Assembly: GCA_964030475.1 (NCBI GenBank)
Contig: CAXIPT010000008.1
Location: forward strand, 1,744,086 to 1,808,085
DNA length: 64,000 bases
Direction of reading: 5' to 3'
DNA from: Tethya wilhelma
Lineage: Eukaryota > Porifera > Demospongiae > Tethyida > Tethyidae
Positions 34,268 to 46,987 of this stretch are shown here, piece after piece (the first letter of the stretch is position 1; each line of letters opens with the position of its first letter). A model generated the notes under the pieces. It saw nothing but the letters and a program-made list of their open reading frames with translations. It was not told the origin of the DNA and searched no databases. A program made the position numbers and the translations under genes.

Positions 34268-34553
34268 GGTGAAACGTCTTGTCGGTAGAGTCAGCAACCT
34301 GATAGTTTGGTGTAGGAAGCTGTTAATTTTACGGTGCATTAAATTTACCCCGTACACTAGTATAGCCTTCACTCACCACTTTTTTCAAGCTGATTGTCTA
34401 GATACGAATAGGATGAGAAGAGCAGAGTAGCCAAGCGTTGGAACTGTGGACATCTGGAAATCCCCTTACTCTAATTACACGAAAATAATATTGTTGGAGG
34501 ACATTAAATAGAATAATTGCAGCTTACAGTGTGAGTGAGTGCACAAACACATC
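34268..34553. promoter_or_regulatory. Divergent spacer between second RING/B-box gene and OSCP1
   Basis: A 286-bp spacer between head-to-head starts. No TATA box or strong motif was recognised; promoter role inferred from position. Confidence 0.35.
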
Positions 34554-37500
34554 ATGTCTCTTTGCACTCTACCGGTGCTCTTCTTCAATATGGGAGGAGA
34601 AATGCTGTTTATCCTAGACCAGAGATTAAAAGCACAGAAGGTGAATCAAACAAAAGCAGTCAAAGGTAAGGGTATGCGGTAGCCAGGCACGGCCAGGCCT
34701 GTTGTCAAATTATACAGTCAATGGTCTTGTTATCTTGAGATCATTTTAATACTGTCATTGAACAGTCAACTCAAATTTAGCATGGGTGAGTGATTCCAGC
34801 AATTGTGTTATAGTATATCTGTATGTCCAAGTATAGATTATATATTATTATACTCCAAAATATATGTAGTGATGTACGTACTGCACGGCAGTCACTTCCC
34901 GTTTTGATAATACCAATTGCAATAGTTCTATACACTACATGAAAATTCACAAACAATCCCAAAGGAACCCTCCCAATGTGGCAATGCCTGCTTACACAGT
35001 CCAATTCTTGACCTTTGCATTAAATCGTGAAATTTTACACATTGGCAGAATAGTTCTTCACAATCTTGTAAAGCTATAAGAATTTGGAGCTATACAGCAT
35101 ACTGTAGATAAGGAGATTCTGATATACACTGACACCATTCTTGATGACTACGTTGACCATTAACCCCATTGGTCAATCATGGGTGCAAGTACAATCATAA
35201 TAGTACAAAATTTTATTGAATCATGCTAGCTATTGCCCACATGCAGCCTTATTGCTTGGTACAAATTTAATGGTCAAATTCAAAAAAAAAAGACTGGACT
35301 AAGTCACACATTGTTAGTGTTGTTCTCCCCCTAATGCACTGCACCTTATTAGGCTCTTATGCTTCATAGGTAGAGCCTGGGGATAAAGCTGTGTGTTTAA
35401 TAATGCTAATGATATTAATTTTTTTATTCAGTAATGCAAGACATTGTGGGCCAAATGTTCGATGAACGATGCGTCAAAGAACTGTTTCGTCCTCAAAAAG
35501 TATTCACTAAACGGGCTCTGAGGACTGTATTTGACAGACTGGCTCATGCTTCCATCATGAAGCTTAATTCCAATGCAATGGACAAGGTTAACATTCACTT
35601 GTTCATTATTTGTCTGTGTAAAGCTGTAATAGATGATTGTGAACATATATATATTTTCCCAGCTGTACGACTTGATGTTGATGGCTACAAAACATCAGGT
35701 ATGTCCAAGATTCATCAAGATAGTGCTGTGTTAGAGTTGTGTTCTACAGATTCTTCTATGTAAACGTGGTGAGGATGTGATTCTAGTTACGTTAAACCAT
35801 TTCGATTCCATCAGAGAACTTGTTGGTGAATCCGAAAAACACATTTCCATGCTGAATTCTGCTTGCAAGACTGTTACTGATGTATGTGTGTAATTCCATT
35901 ATACTTCTAGTTAATGTTAAAGTTGTATGCTACTCTTGTGTTGAAGTTTTACAGTAGGATGACTGCAGCGGATTTCATTCTTCTAAGAAGCACTCTTCTT
36001 TCTGTGTTTCAGGATACCCACAAGAGAGTAAGCACATCCAACCAACACTCTTACGTATCTCTTAAGGTCAACATGAAATATTGTTTGCGTAGGTATCAAT
36101 ATTCTTGAAGATCAATGCCCAAGAGCAGAGTGGCCGTTTTATCATTCCAATGGGAGGTCCTGTTCCGAATGGGTTTGAAGTCCCTGGAGCCATTAGGTTA
36201 ATTCTAGTCTCCCAATCTAAAGCATATCTAATCAACTAATATCAATTTTGCAGATACTTTGGTGTTAATGGTGGACTAAAGCAAGAATCTAGTTTCACTC
36301 CTCTTTTCAAGTATACTCTCCCAGAGCCCCCAGGTTCCTGGGATGTCAAAGGGAACAGGGTGATATCATTAGGAACAAACATGTGAGTATCCTTAGAGGA
36401 GAGTAGCTACATGAGCCTATGCCTCAAGAGTAATTATTGGTTGTTATTATGTAGCTATGCAAGTACAGAGTCACCTCATGTCTCATCAGATTCCAGTGGT
36501 CCAAGGCCACCAGTGACTAATGAAGTGGTATGAATTATGGGGTTCTTATTCACTTAGCCCTTTTTTTTTTCCAAAACTTGATGTTGTATCAACCAATTTC
36601 AATATTTTAACCACCATTAGATATCACGTTGATTCTGTTAAGGCAGGTTCACAATATCCGTGCTGCATCGCGCATTTGGACAATTTGTCTAAATCTGCGT
36701 CAATGCGTTGTGTTGTGTCGCCAAATGTGAAAGTACTATTACGTTGTATGTTTGATTGGTGCGATCCTGCATATCTGTATGCGAATAATTTTTTTATGTG
36801 ACGCAACAGGAAATATTGTGAACCGACCTTTAGTGGCCAACTGTCCTTTACTAGTCAAATCTGTGCATTTGTCCTCATAACTATATTGTTGTGACTGCAT
36901 GGAACATAGCAAGTCTACTTTTAGGGCTCAGGTGAATGTGAGAATAGACTTTAGTTATTAATCAGTAATGATTTTAGTGATACAAATCACTGTGTATCTG
37001 CTCTTAGGAGGAGGAGCCATCAGAGTTAGGAGATAATGTAGTGGCTGAGTTAAGACTGCTGGAGAGACTTCTTGTTGGATTCAAGCAACACCCATCTGAA
37101 GGCATTGTCTTTATTACCGCTAATCAATTATATGTTACGTTGAAAGTTGTTTTTTTTGTAGGTGATACATTCCGTTTGAAGCTGTTCCCAGAGAGTGATG
37201 ATGATGATGACGAAAGTGAAGAGCGAAAACAAAGGTGTTAATTGTTGTCACCTAAATTGACTCACTGCTATTATAGTGGTAGATCTATTGGTGCAATATT
37301 ACTAAGAGTGCAATCCTTTTCTTGGTTCTGTAGAGCTACTTCAAAGACTAAACCTGTTGACTCTATACAGGAAATTAATCCCTCTAAGGTTGTGCTAGAT
37401 ACCATCACGATCATACTATCTCAATACTCATTTTACTGTATCTTATGCAGAAAGGTAGTGCTGAACTTACTAAAATCATGCAAGATTTCTCAGTGCAAGA

Positions 37501-37620
37501 ACAGCCTACTGGTAAACTCATTGACTATGCTATTGAGAATGTAATATACAATAAAAATGTTTTGTTGTAGATTGTCCGTTTGAAGATGATCTTCTTGCTC
37601 TAATGGACAAAGCATCTTAG
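34554..37620 (+). CDS. OSCP1: OSCP1 (organic solute carrier partner 1)
   Basis: Exon 1 (34554-34665) encodes MSLCTLPVLFFNMGGEMLFI with LDQRL, the near-invariant OSCP1 N-terminus. It joins in phase across a 766-bp intron to exon 2 (from 35432): VMQDIVGQMFDERCVKELF, KRALRTVFDRLAHASIMKLN. Later exons give ILLCKRGEDVILVTLNHFDS, a SGRFIIPMGGPVPNGFEVPG segment, the acidic PESDDDDDESEE, and the C-terminus DCPFEDDLLALMDKAS, matching the LLAMMDEL-type end of the family. OSCP1 is linked to cilia and to solute-transporter partners in vertebrates. The intron near 36530-37010 carries a MITE. Confidence 0.93.
36641..36830. mobile_element. MITE-like element in an OSCP1 intron
   Basis: Terminal inverted repeats AAGGCAGGTTCACAATATC on the left, complement of AAGGTCGGTTCACAATATT on the right, flanked by TA on both sides. 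About 190 bp, no coding capacity. Confidence 0.75.
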
Positions 37621-37912
37621 AGACCCTGGTTACCCGATCACTTTGAATTTATGATTATAGGTTTAGAGTTTAATGCCATGATTATATAATTATTACACAG
37701 TACAATTGTCATATACAAGGTATAGGAGAACTCTTCAGCCTGATAATTTCATGCGCGTATACATGTAGCACTCGGCGCGCGCTGCTGGTACTGTGTACAG
37801 CTGGCCGGATCCGGAAGCAGTTGTATTATGACGTCACTTAGAAGTTTGAACAAGCGTAATTAGGCCAACACCATCCAAACGTTTCGCCATAGCCGCCATT
37901 TGGTGACGGAAA
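37621..37912 (+). promoter_or_regulatory. OSCP1-akirin spacer, likely akirin promoter
   Basis: Contains a GC-rich stretch with GCGCGTATAC, CTCGGCGCGCGCTG and a TGACGTCA-like CRE (ATGACGTCAC at about 37829-37838), then AGCCGCCAT near the start codon. CRE use is inferred from the motif. Confidence 0.4.
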
Positions 37913-40046
37913 ATGGCCTGTGTAACTCTGAAAAGGCCGATTGATGTGCTTGGAAGTCCTCACATGGTAGAACACGAACCCTTGGCTAAGAGAAAGAGAT
38001 GTGGTCCTAGTTTATTCCCTACCACACCACCTGGTACACGATTTGGTCATGGAACAAGTTTGGGTGGAAAACCTTCGTACTCAGTGCCACATTCAATGAG
38101 TGTAGGAAGAGGAATGAAGCGAGCAAAGAGAAAACTAGATATTGATGACCATTATTCATCACCAGTATCAAGTCCACCTTCAGTATCACCCTTTCTTTCT
38201 GCTGTTCAGCCAATTCAAACAGGTTTGTTTAGTGCCATGTTTACTTTTTAAATATTATTCATCCTGTCTCACATAGTCCTCATTTTGGGTGTGGTTGGAC
38301 CATAAAATTAAATATAATGGTGACGAATTATTTTCCTCATAACCGGGACTCCCTCTGGCAGAGCTGTACCACTAAACTCTACACCAGTATCTCTAGGTGC
38401 TTTTTAATTAGAACAATAAACCCTAATTTTAGTCATAGATTGGAGGAAATTGTCCACCTGTCAAAAAATTTAAATTTTCTTTCCAATGTATGCCACCTTC
38501 TTTTGTAATAAGCTTCTGGTTGTAACCTTTAATGGTGAAAATTATAAATTCTTGCCAAAATAGGCAATACAAGCACAAACTACGCTACATGATCATTCAA
38601 AGATGTACTGCACAAATACTATAGCAGGAAATTTTTTCAGCAGTGCGACATCTTAACATCTGCGGGATAATTGCAGACTGTTCCTATATTAACAGTTCAT
38701 GATTCACATTTTCTGGTGTTGATATGGGAACTGCACAGGAATAAGCTGGATTTTGTTCTCTTTCTTGTGGTTGCTTCTATCTCAGCTTTTAAGTATTTGC
38801 CAAAGTTCAGTTGTGGGCAACATACACACACACAGCCACTACATGCACTAGTTGGGTGCCTTTCCTAAACATACCGTAGAGCCAGAAATACTGATGGGGA
38901 TTAATCTTGATGGTCTGATAGTCAAAGTCCAAATTGACGAATTTAAATATGCCAGTATTTTGACCACCATATATGCATGTACTTTAAGGTTCTGCAGAGC
39001 AAATCGTCAAATTTTTTTGACTGTCAATATTTCCAGCTAATAACTTTTACACTTTAACCAGTTTCCATAGCCTCTTAGCCAAAGAATTGACAAGCAACAC
39101 TGGAAAACAATGTTATGCAATCACCTGGGTTTGCAATCAACCTGCAGATATCTCCTCTGGTGTGTTTGTGTAAAGAAAAGCACAATTTTCTAAATTACTT
39201 TTGAGAGGCTCCTACCAATGAACTGTTCTGTAATCTGATTGGTTTCAACTTCACGAGACTAGTGTTGATGTAGCGGTTTTAGCGTGGTGGTTAAACACAT
39301 CTGCTCTATGTTGAGGATTTGTACTCGTTGTGCCTTCATATGATCAACTTGTATTAGACATGTAACATCTTGCTTACATACTGTCACTCACCGTTTAGGA
39401 GGTAATTATGGTTTGTGTATAAAGAGTAACTACTAATATCACTATATGCCGTATAGTGGGAAATTTAGGGGAAGTAAATTTTCGTGAAAGCCAAGACCGC
39501 ACTTCAGAAGTAAATATTCGTGTTTTTTTTTTTTTTTTTTCATGACTTAAGTATCTCTCTGAGTATCTCCAACTTATAGCGCTTGAAGGTCTTGTGACAG
39601 TTTATCTGCTTTGGTATAGAAGTAGAATACTATTCTAGCTAGATACTAGCTATTTTGACTGCAAAGTTCTTGAAAGGACGGCCAAGAGACTGAGAACTGA
39701 AGTCTTTGACAGCGTGCATGTGGCGAGTATCGTGACCTTTGACCTCAGAAAAAATTCGTGGGAGGGAAAATTTCGTGACTCGGGGGTTAGTCACGAAAAT
39801 AACGAAAATTTGCACCCCACGGAAATATCCCGCTATACGGTAGTTCATACAGATGAGCACAGAATGCTAGAAAAAACAGGCAAGCTTGATTGTGACTTAT
39901 CACTTGAAGCTGCTTGTCTAGAGCAATAAGTGAATAGCTTGGCTACTAGACATTCACCCCCTCCCCAGTGTAGGTTTACTGTGATACAACAAGTAAACAG
40001 ACAATTATTCTTTGCACATTGGAACTGCGTTTGCCCACAGTTATGT

Positions 40047-40087
<41 letters not shown>

Positions 40088-41566
40088 TGAGCCCACAGTT
40101 TTACATTGCAAGGCACAATCTCACTCTTGCCCTTTAATTAATCTTAATGATAGTGTGACTTCCTTTTCAAAAGTAAATAATGTAATTAAGATACAATCAA
40201 CAGCATTACCTCAAGTCCCTGTGTCACCAACAAACAAGTGTGACTGTTTGCACTTTAAAATATTGTGATTGTTGTAAGTCTTTGTATTGATATAATATTG
40301 TGCTTGTACCAGGATGTAGTGATAGTTGTGCATCCTTTGTGTCTAAGGTTATGTTAGTCGTGTTGTCTGTTGTTCTCCCTTAATCTCTGGTAACAGTGTG
40401 CCAATGTTCTCACTAGGCTTTTTCCAAAGGGTTTGGTACCCTTTGACTGATAAAATGTGGCCTAGCCTCTGAGTGTTCTGCACCTTTTAGTGCTCTGCCG
40501 TGGTAAATTGTAGCCATTTCAATTGATGTCCTAGATTGCATACAGTATCTTAGTTGATCGAATCATGATGTACAATTTTTTTGTCATTATATTCAAAGTA
40601 TTATGTCATTATGTATCAGTACAACTGCTTGAAATGTAAAGCTAAAGTCCATCTGGTTTGAGAATGCCAGTGGAAAATAACTTTCTAAATATCCAGCCAA
40701 ATTCAAAATTTCAAATTAAAAGTTCTCCCCGTTCTTTTGGTTGCTTTTCCAGCTTCCTACACCTTACCAGTCAAAAGTTAGCTATTTTGCCCCATATAAA
40801 AGTATTGCATGAATCTCATTATTTCACTTCTGGGATTCTCTAACCAGATGGACTTTAGTGTGAGTCACGTTTTGTGATGTTTTCCCTAAACCATGGCAGA
40901 GCTGATGGGTCGCCATGCTCTTACATAGTATTCATGCTACTTGTATAATTCTGTTCTCCATAATAATGGTTGGATGAGATGATGATAATTTTGGGTTGTT
41001 TTTACATATACAGACAAATTAGTTGCTCAATTAGGACAAGAGTTAAAGCGTCTTCAGCGTCGGAAGACCTTGTTTCACGACCCTTCCTCTCCCTCATCCA
41101 ACTCAGCCAGTCATTCTCACAACATCAACACAACTCCTGGGAGCAGCACTAGCAATATGGAACAACCCTTGTTTACACTAAAGCAGGTACCTCTATCTTG
41201 GGTGTATGTTTGTATCATATTATAATATTATTATAGTTACTCCAACCCATGTGATTGCCAAGAGTTGTAAGCCCCGACTTCACTCTATCACTGTTGTACA
41301 ATTGGTACTGTGTAGGTAACAATAGTGTGTCAGAGAATGATGAAGGAAAGAGAGGCAGAGATCAGAGAACAGTATGATTCTGTCTTATCAGCTAAACTTG
41401 CAGGTCAGTCTTTGTAGACCAGCTATGAAAAGATGTGATACATGGCATGAACAGAATTCCTTACTCACACTTATTGTTATTACATCACTCACAGAGCAAT
41501 ATGATGCTTTTGTCAAGTTCAGTCATGATCAGGTGGAAAGAAGACTTGCTGAATCAGCATTTAGCT
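37913..41566 (+). CDS. AKIRIN: Akirin, nuclear transcription cofactor
   Basis: Exons 37913-38222, 41014-41186, 41316-41403 and about 41495-41566. The N-terminus MACVTLKRPIDVLGSP matches MACGATLKR-type akirins, followed by the nuclear localisation signal AKRKRC. Later blocks are LVAQLGQELKRLQRRK, MEQPLFTLKQV, ICxR-type VTIVCQRMMKEREAEIREQY and the hallmark LAEQYDAFVKFSHDQVERRL. Akirins bridge transcription factors and chromatin remodellers in innate immunity and development. Phases agree at each join. The final exon, expected to end like SYVS, was not found with certainty; 41620-41648 (ending EYHA) is one in-phase possibility. The first intron (38223-41013) is unusually long and full of repeats. 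Confidence 0.93.
38868..39050. repeat. Inverted-repeat element in akirin intron 1
   Basis: Begins TACCGTAGAGCCAGAAATA and ends with the rough complement TATTTCCAGCTAATAA. Internal pieces (AAATTGACGAATTTAAATAT, GTCAAATTTTTTTGAC) recur at 61846-62060, marking a dispersed family. Confidence 0.55.
39449..39840. mobile_element. MITE-like element in akirin intron 1
   Basis: Left end CCGTATAGTGGGAAATTT and AAATTTTCGTGAAAG, right end the complement (CGAAAATTTG, GAAATATCCCGCTATACGG). Contains an 18-base T run. Relatives of the same terminal sequence occur at 43687-43895 and 52887-53097. Confidence 0.65.
40049..40083. repeat. (GT)n microsatellite
   Basis: A short GT tract in akirin intron 1. Confidence 0.95.
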
Positions 41567-42249
41567 GTGAGTTACTGGTAGAATGCATGTGTGAACCCTG
41601 GCTGGCTCACATGGTGTAGCACCAGAGGCTGTGGAATACCATGCCTAGTTAATGCATGTAGGGTATATGAAACTCTAAAGTGGAGTACCACGTTGTATCA
41701 GTTTTGCCTGTTGAATGTTGTCTCAGGAAGAGACTGAAATCATCAACAGTGAGTAACTGCTCTGTTTTCACTGCAGAAGAAGCCTGGAAACAATGTTATA
41801 CTGTATTTATTTGAATAATCGCCGCACATCAAATAGTAGCCACCCTTGAATTAATGCCGTGCACCAAGCATGCGCAGTGAAATAGTGACTGCCTTTGAAT
41901 AGTAGTTGCAAATAATTTTATTCATGATATTTACGTCATTTATAGGTGGGGCTCAAACCAGGTGCTTGTTGTATTGCGCATTTTGCATGTACTTGCCATG
42001 ATTATACTGAGAGTCTCTGAAGTGTCAGAAATAGAAAGTACTCGACCAATAGTGAAGAAGAAGCATAGTTTTGATGCAGTGTCCTTGCTCAGGGTAGTAG
42101 AGCATGCAGATAGGAGCACAGGCTGAGAAGCAGCTAGAAAGTTTAGGAGGTGTGGCTAATTCCAGTGATGCAAGTGTTGCATGAAAATTATTAACTGCTG
42201 CCCCTGAATTGTAGCCTCCCTCGAAAAAAACTAGCATCTAATGAGGACT

Positions 42250-42510
42250 GTAATTAAGCCTCGGCATGTGCAGAGGATTACGGTAGTCGTTTTGTTTGTC
42301 TGTCTGTTCAATTGAAATCTCACGAAAGGCAGCTCTGGTGACAAAATTGATAGTACTTACGTTCATAAATCTGAATGATCTTATAGAATTACATTTTTGC
42401 TGTCCAAAACACTGTAGTTGCTGAGATTTGAGGCTTTTGTGCTTCTTTTTAACACTTAGCTTCGAGGCCACGCCCACTGATCTAGTGTGCATTATCTAGA
42501 ATTCGTATTG
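42250..42510. repeat. Dispersed repeat copy 2
   Basis: Homologous to 25203-25500 over its whole length with small gaps. It starts near TTAAGCCTCGG and ends near ATCTAGAATTC. Confidence 0.8.
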
Positions 42511-42734
42511 ATGTTTATGGTGCTCTTTGCTGCTGTCACTGTTGCCTACCATTGGCAAGACAGACGGGAGTCGGCCTGCTTTCTGTGTAGGCATAGATGT
42601 ATTGGAATGTATAGATTTTCCATGCAGGCATGGCCACTGACTCAGCAGACTCAGGTGCTTGTCAGATGTACGGTTATGTCTCTCTATCTACTAAGCATTT
42701 CAGTACATGTCATTCTCTGCTCCAATGCCAGTGT

Positions 42735-42806
42735 GTTCTAGTAGCTCAGGGGTAAGAGCATTCGCCTAGAATTCGAAACACCTGGGCCGTGCTCGAATCA
42801 GCTAGA
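42735..42806 (+). repeat. tRNA-derived sequence (SINE head or tRNA pseudogene)
   Basis: TAGCTCAGGGGTAAGAGC reads as a D-arm and A box with a perfect GCTC/GAGC stem. A candidate anticodon arm TTCGC-CTAGAAT-TCGAA follows (anticodon-like AGA, one mismatch), then a B box GCTCGAATC one base off consensus. The T-stem pairs poorly and the acceptor stem is imperfect, so a functional tRNA is unlikely. Confidence 0.55.
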
Positions 42807-43034
42807 TCATCTCCCATTCTAACCAGCTTTCATACACGTACATAGTGTACGACTTGTGCTGCTTCATCACAGTTATGTGGCTACTTGAACCTGGGTTGGT
42901 TTTCTTGATACATTCATAACTATCAGTACACTACAAGTTGAGTGTGCTGAGGCTTGTGCACCGTTGGTGCTTTCATTAATACTAGCCGCTTTCATTAATA
43001 CTAGCCGCAGCTTTTATTCGAATAAATATGGTAT

Positions 43035-44437
43035 TCCCATTAGCTTTGACACTATAAGTTATGACTTTGAAGTCACATGGCCAAAATTGTAATGTGCCTT
43101 TCACTTGTCATCCTCCACACCTCCACTATTAGGTCACTGAGAGAATCTCTTGACAAGTAATCTTAATATTAGTTAGACCCTATTTTATAGGTTTCTACAT
43201 GAAATTTCCATAATGAGAGTCCCCTTTGCACCAAGCTGTTGCCAGAGTACATAAGAGAGAGAAGAGTGCATACTCATGCCGTACAAAATAACAGTGACTA
43301 AACACTGTATATCTATCTGTATTCTACTCGTACATCTCTTCCCTTACATTGTATATGGGGCATGGCCGCACAATAAGTGTGAAATCTTGATCCTTTTTTC
43401 GCCTTCCTGATGCTGGTTATTTGCTTTTTTGCTCAGATTTGTTAGGTCCTCCATAAGTAAGCTTGCTTACACTTAGTCTATGAGTAGTTGTAGTTTATTT
43501 TCAACACTCTTTATGATGCAATGTGCACGGCCACACTCCATTTATGTAGGTATATATACTCATGTGCATGTCATGTTAGTTTGTACAGCTGTTATGCTTG
43601 AGTATTCAGTGCTTCAGTACTCTTCTCTCTTGGGGCTACTTATTACCCATTTAAAAGCTTGTAGCCTTATAATGCTGGGTCAGCTAGCCTCGTTCCCAGG
43701 CTGGAAATTTTCATAGTTCAAAATTTTGTATAAATCAGTAAAAGAGAGCCAGAAAAATTTTCGTAGTTTTAACACGGCACACGCTTGTATTGTGAATAAT
43801 GCCAACGTTAAATTTTTTCGGTTGTATATTCGAATGGCATGCAAAAAATACAAAAATTTGCACCATATATATGAAAATTTCCCACTGTATGGTATGCTCC
43901 TTCTCACCACTTTTAGCTCTTTAATTGCTTCAAGAGTACAATAGTTATAAATAAAGTAACAATAATAATGGTTGCTTTCTAATGCTACTAGTATCAAATA
44001 CACCCTATTGTCTTACACACACCCACACTCCTATTATTACATTGCAGATGTGTCCTAATCAAGCAGTGGACTATTATTCAAGAGCACAAAAATTATGCAC
44101 TAACTCAGTTACTGGACTTTAATTATAAGTAATGCCACATGCACTGGTTGTATTACTATCTCATTTTATGTGTACTTGTGGTTCAACAGTTTCTTCTCTT
44201 TCCTTATTGTACTATATAAACACATGATCTGTTATTATTATGATTACTAATTATTGTTGCAAATTTGTTTTACGTCATACTGTTGACTGGCTGCCATGCC
44301 GCCGGCTATGCGCCATTTCTAGTTTCATTGTGGAAGTTCAAAGGAAGTTGAGTTGCACTCCACGCGATTGGGCCGATGCATGATCGAGTGGCCATTGGTT
44401 AGTAGCTACGTACTACTGAACTTTATTTTGGAAGAAA
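43035..44437. other. Spacer upstream of the GTPase-scaffold gene
   Basis: No gene seen. Contains an inverted-repeat relic at about 43687-43895, from GCCTCGTTCCCAGGCTGG through GGAAATTTTC to GAAAATTTCCCACTGTATGG, related to the CCGTATAGTGGGAAATTT family. The last 150 bp (GCCGCCGGCTATGCGCC, 44298-44314) are GC-richer and probably promoter. Confidence 0.45.
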
Positions 44438-45552
44438 ATGTCTGCAGTAAGCTGTCCTCAACTAGTTGCTTGTGTCGTTGGGCTAAGCCGTAGCAACACA
44501 AAAGATTCCATTGAGACAGAAGAAGGTATCGGAAAGTCATGCTTGTGCCATAAGTTCATGTACCCTGGAGTTGACAACTTCAACGATGATCACCGCTCTC
44601 TCTTCGCGCTGCACGAGTTTGAGAGTCCTGTTTTGAACAACACTCATTTCTTATACTGGGGGCATACAGTGAAAGAGTTTGACAGCAAGTCTTCAGAGAA
44701 AACAACAGGGATTTTATTTCATGTTGTCGAGCAAACTGTCATCTATCAAGATATTACTTTGCGACCTTTCAATGCTCAGGTATCCAAACCTAATGTGCCT
44801 GATCATTATCTCAAGAGAATCACTGGTCAAATTGAGTCTTCAGGGAAAATATCGTATAAATCTCGAGATGATGTAGCTCTTCGCAGCCCATATCAACAGT
44901 ATCCAAGTGGGATAAGCCGATATCCAAGAGGCTTTCTGCTAGTCATGGACGTGTCTCAGTCTGGCAAAGCATTTGAGGAGCAGTTCACAAGAGCAGAAAT
45001 AGTTCTTAGTGGTCTTCAGAAGCAGAAAAAAAAGTTTGTCATTGTGGCCACAAAGAGAGACAACCACAATCCCTCTTCGTTGGAAAGAGTTGTAGCCCTC
45101 AAGCGTAAGTACCACACTCAGGTCGTGGAAACATCAGCCCTCGACTGTCTCAACATCGATGTTGCATTTCAAGTGTTAGCCCACAAGGTGCTTCATAAGA
45201 GAGTCCCAGGCCTAACTGACCATGTTCCTACGTATGAAGAGGCTGTGCACGATACCCTAATGGCAAAAAGTAGTGCCAAGCAATCATTTCACAAATTTCT
45301 GAAGAAGCGTATTGTTGATAGTGATGAGCGCTACCGAGCTATAGAAGACAATGAAGAGTGTAGGGAATGTATTTTGCATGCTGGAAAACTCCAGTCAGAA
45401 AGACTGTTTGCAGAACATGTGCTAGAACTTCATAGCCAGAAGATTTTGCTTTATACTGGAGTGAAGGAAAACCCTGAGTTACGAGAAGAGTATTTGATGG
45501 ATTTTGTTGAACAAAGATCTGATCTTGCTGCACATCGGGATGTACTTCAAAG

Positions 45553-45605
<53 letters not shown>

Positions 45606-46650
45606 AAATGATATTGGGATTAAAGCTGAGTCAGCCAAACTGTGACTCACTAACTCCTTAATGATAGACTATATGATTGGATGTGGGCAGGGTATTGTTA
45701 TAGCTATCCCAACTTTCTAGTGATCTTGATAAGCATAAAAATAATTTATGATGATATCCCATGATTCATGATGGAGAAATTGGTAAAGTTGTCAAAGTTT
45801 GTAGCATTACGACAGCATTGAATAGTGAGGCTTCAGGAACATTTCCTAAACTTACACACACTATATTATTCATATGTTGGCTATGGTCAAATGCGCAAAA
45901 TATTTGCAGGTATAGTAAGAAGTAAAAATTGCACAAATAGAGTGGCTTGGTGGTGCAAGGGGCAGAGCTCAAACAAAGAGACATAGAGAGATCACTCCTG
46001 AGATCAGGAGCTCAGAGGTGCTTGTTTTGCAATTTTGTGGCCAAGATGAGCATATATATCTCTCAATCGTTTGGCTAAAGAGCTTTCAAAATGTTGTTTG
46101 TAAGCTATAAGTTGTTCTACCGTAGAGATTCACACAGATTGTAAATTGTACTCTAAATAATTGTACAATATGAAATGACCAGATATAGACTCTTTTATCA
46201 GTTGCAGTGATACAGTAGGACTCACTCCAACCCCGTTGTGGCATGCAGCCTGGTTCTTCTCTGCCCACAATTTTTTTATACTTAGCATCAGAAACTAGGC
46301 TCTCTCTCCTCTTGTGTTTTGTGTTGCATGTCCAGTGCCTTGAAACTGATATACTGCACTACCGTAGCGTGAAGTTTCGTCTTTTACTGTCTGTGTAGCC
46401 GCCATAAACTACCATATAATCAGAAAGTTTTGCTGGGTTCGGTTTTGCAGAACACGATCCATTTGTGAAAGTTTTATTAGCGAAACATTTCCGTAATGTA
46501 TATACGTATGGGTTCGCACAGCTCTGTGAAAGTTTGACACCACAAAGATAAGCAATGATCTGCATTGCATGTAATCACTCATGAGTGACAGTCAATTATA
46601 AAGACTATTGATATGGCTGTTGACGTTTTCATGTACTACGTGTGTGTGTG

Positions 46651-46697
<47 letters not shown>

Positions 46698-46831
46698 ATA
46701 AGTACTACAAACAAAATGATATTCATGGTCTTTACATACGTCACTAAAATCCTGGAATTCATGGCTTGTTATGTTTACAATGGGGGTTACTCATAATCTT
46801 TGAACTTCCTTATTAGAATCTGTGTGTGTGT

Positions 46832-46882
<51 letters not shown>

Positions 46883-46917
46883 NCTACAGTGTCACGAGGT
46901 GTGTTTCTTCTTTGTGT

Positions 46918-46987
<70 letters not shown>

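Larger units (their letters stand above)
41798..43034. mobile_element. Composite inverted-repeat element with nested repeats
   Basis: Left end ATACTGTATTTATTTGAATAA (41798-41818) is a near complement of 43014-43034 (TTATTCGAATAAATATGGTAT). Subterminal pieces also pair: GCCGC and ATAGTAGCC-type repeats on the left, ACTAGCCGC on the right (CATTAATACTAGCCGC occurs twice in tandem at 42974-43008). A dispersed repeat (42250-42510) and a tRNA-like sequence (42735-42806) are nested inside. No transposase frame was seen, so it is non-autonomous. Confidence 0.55.
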
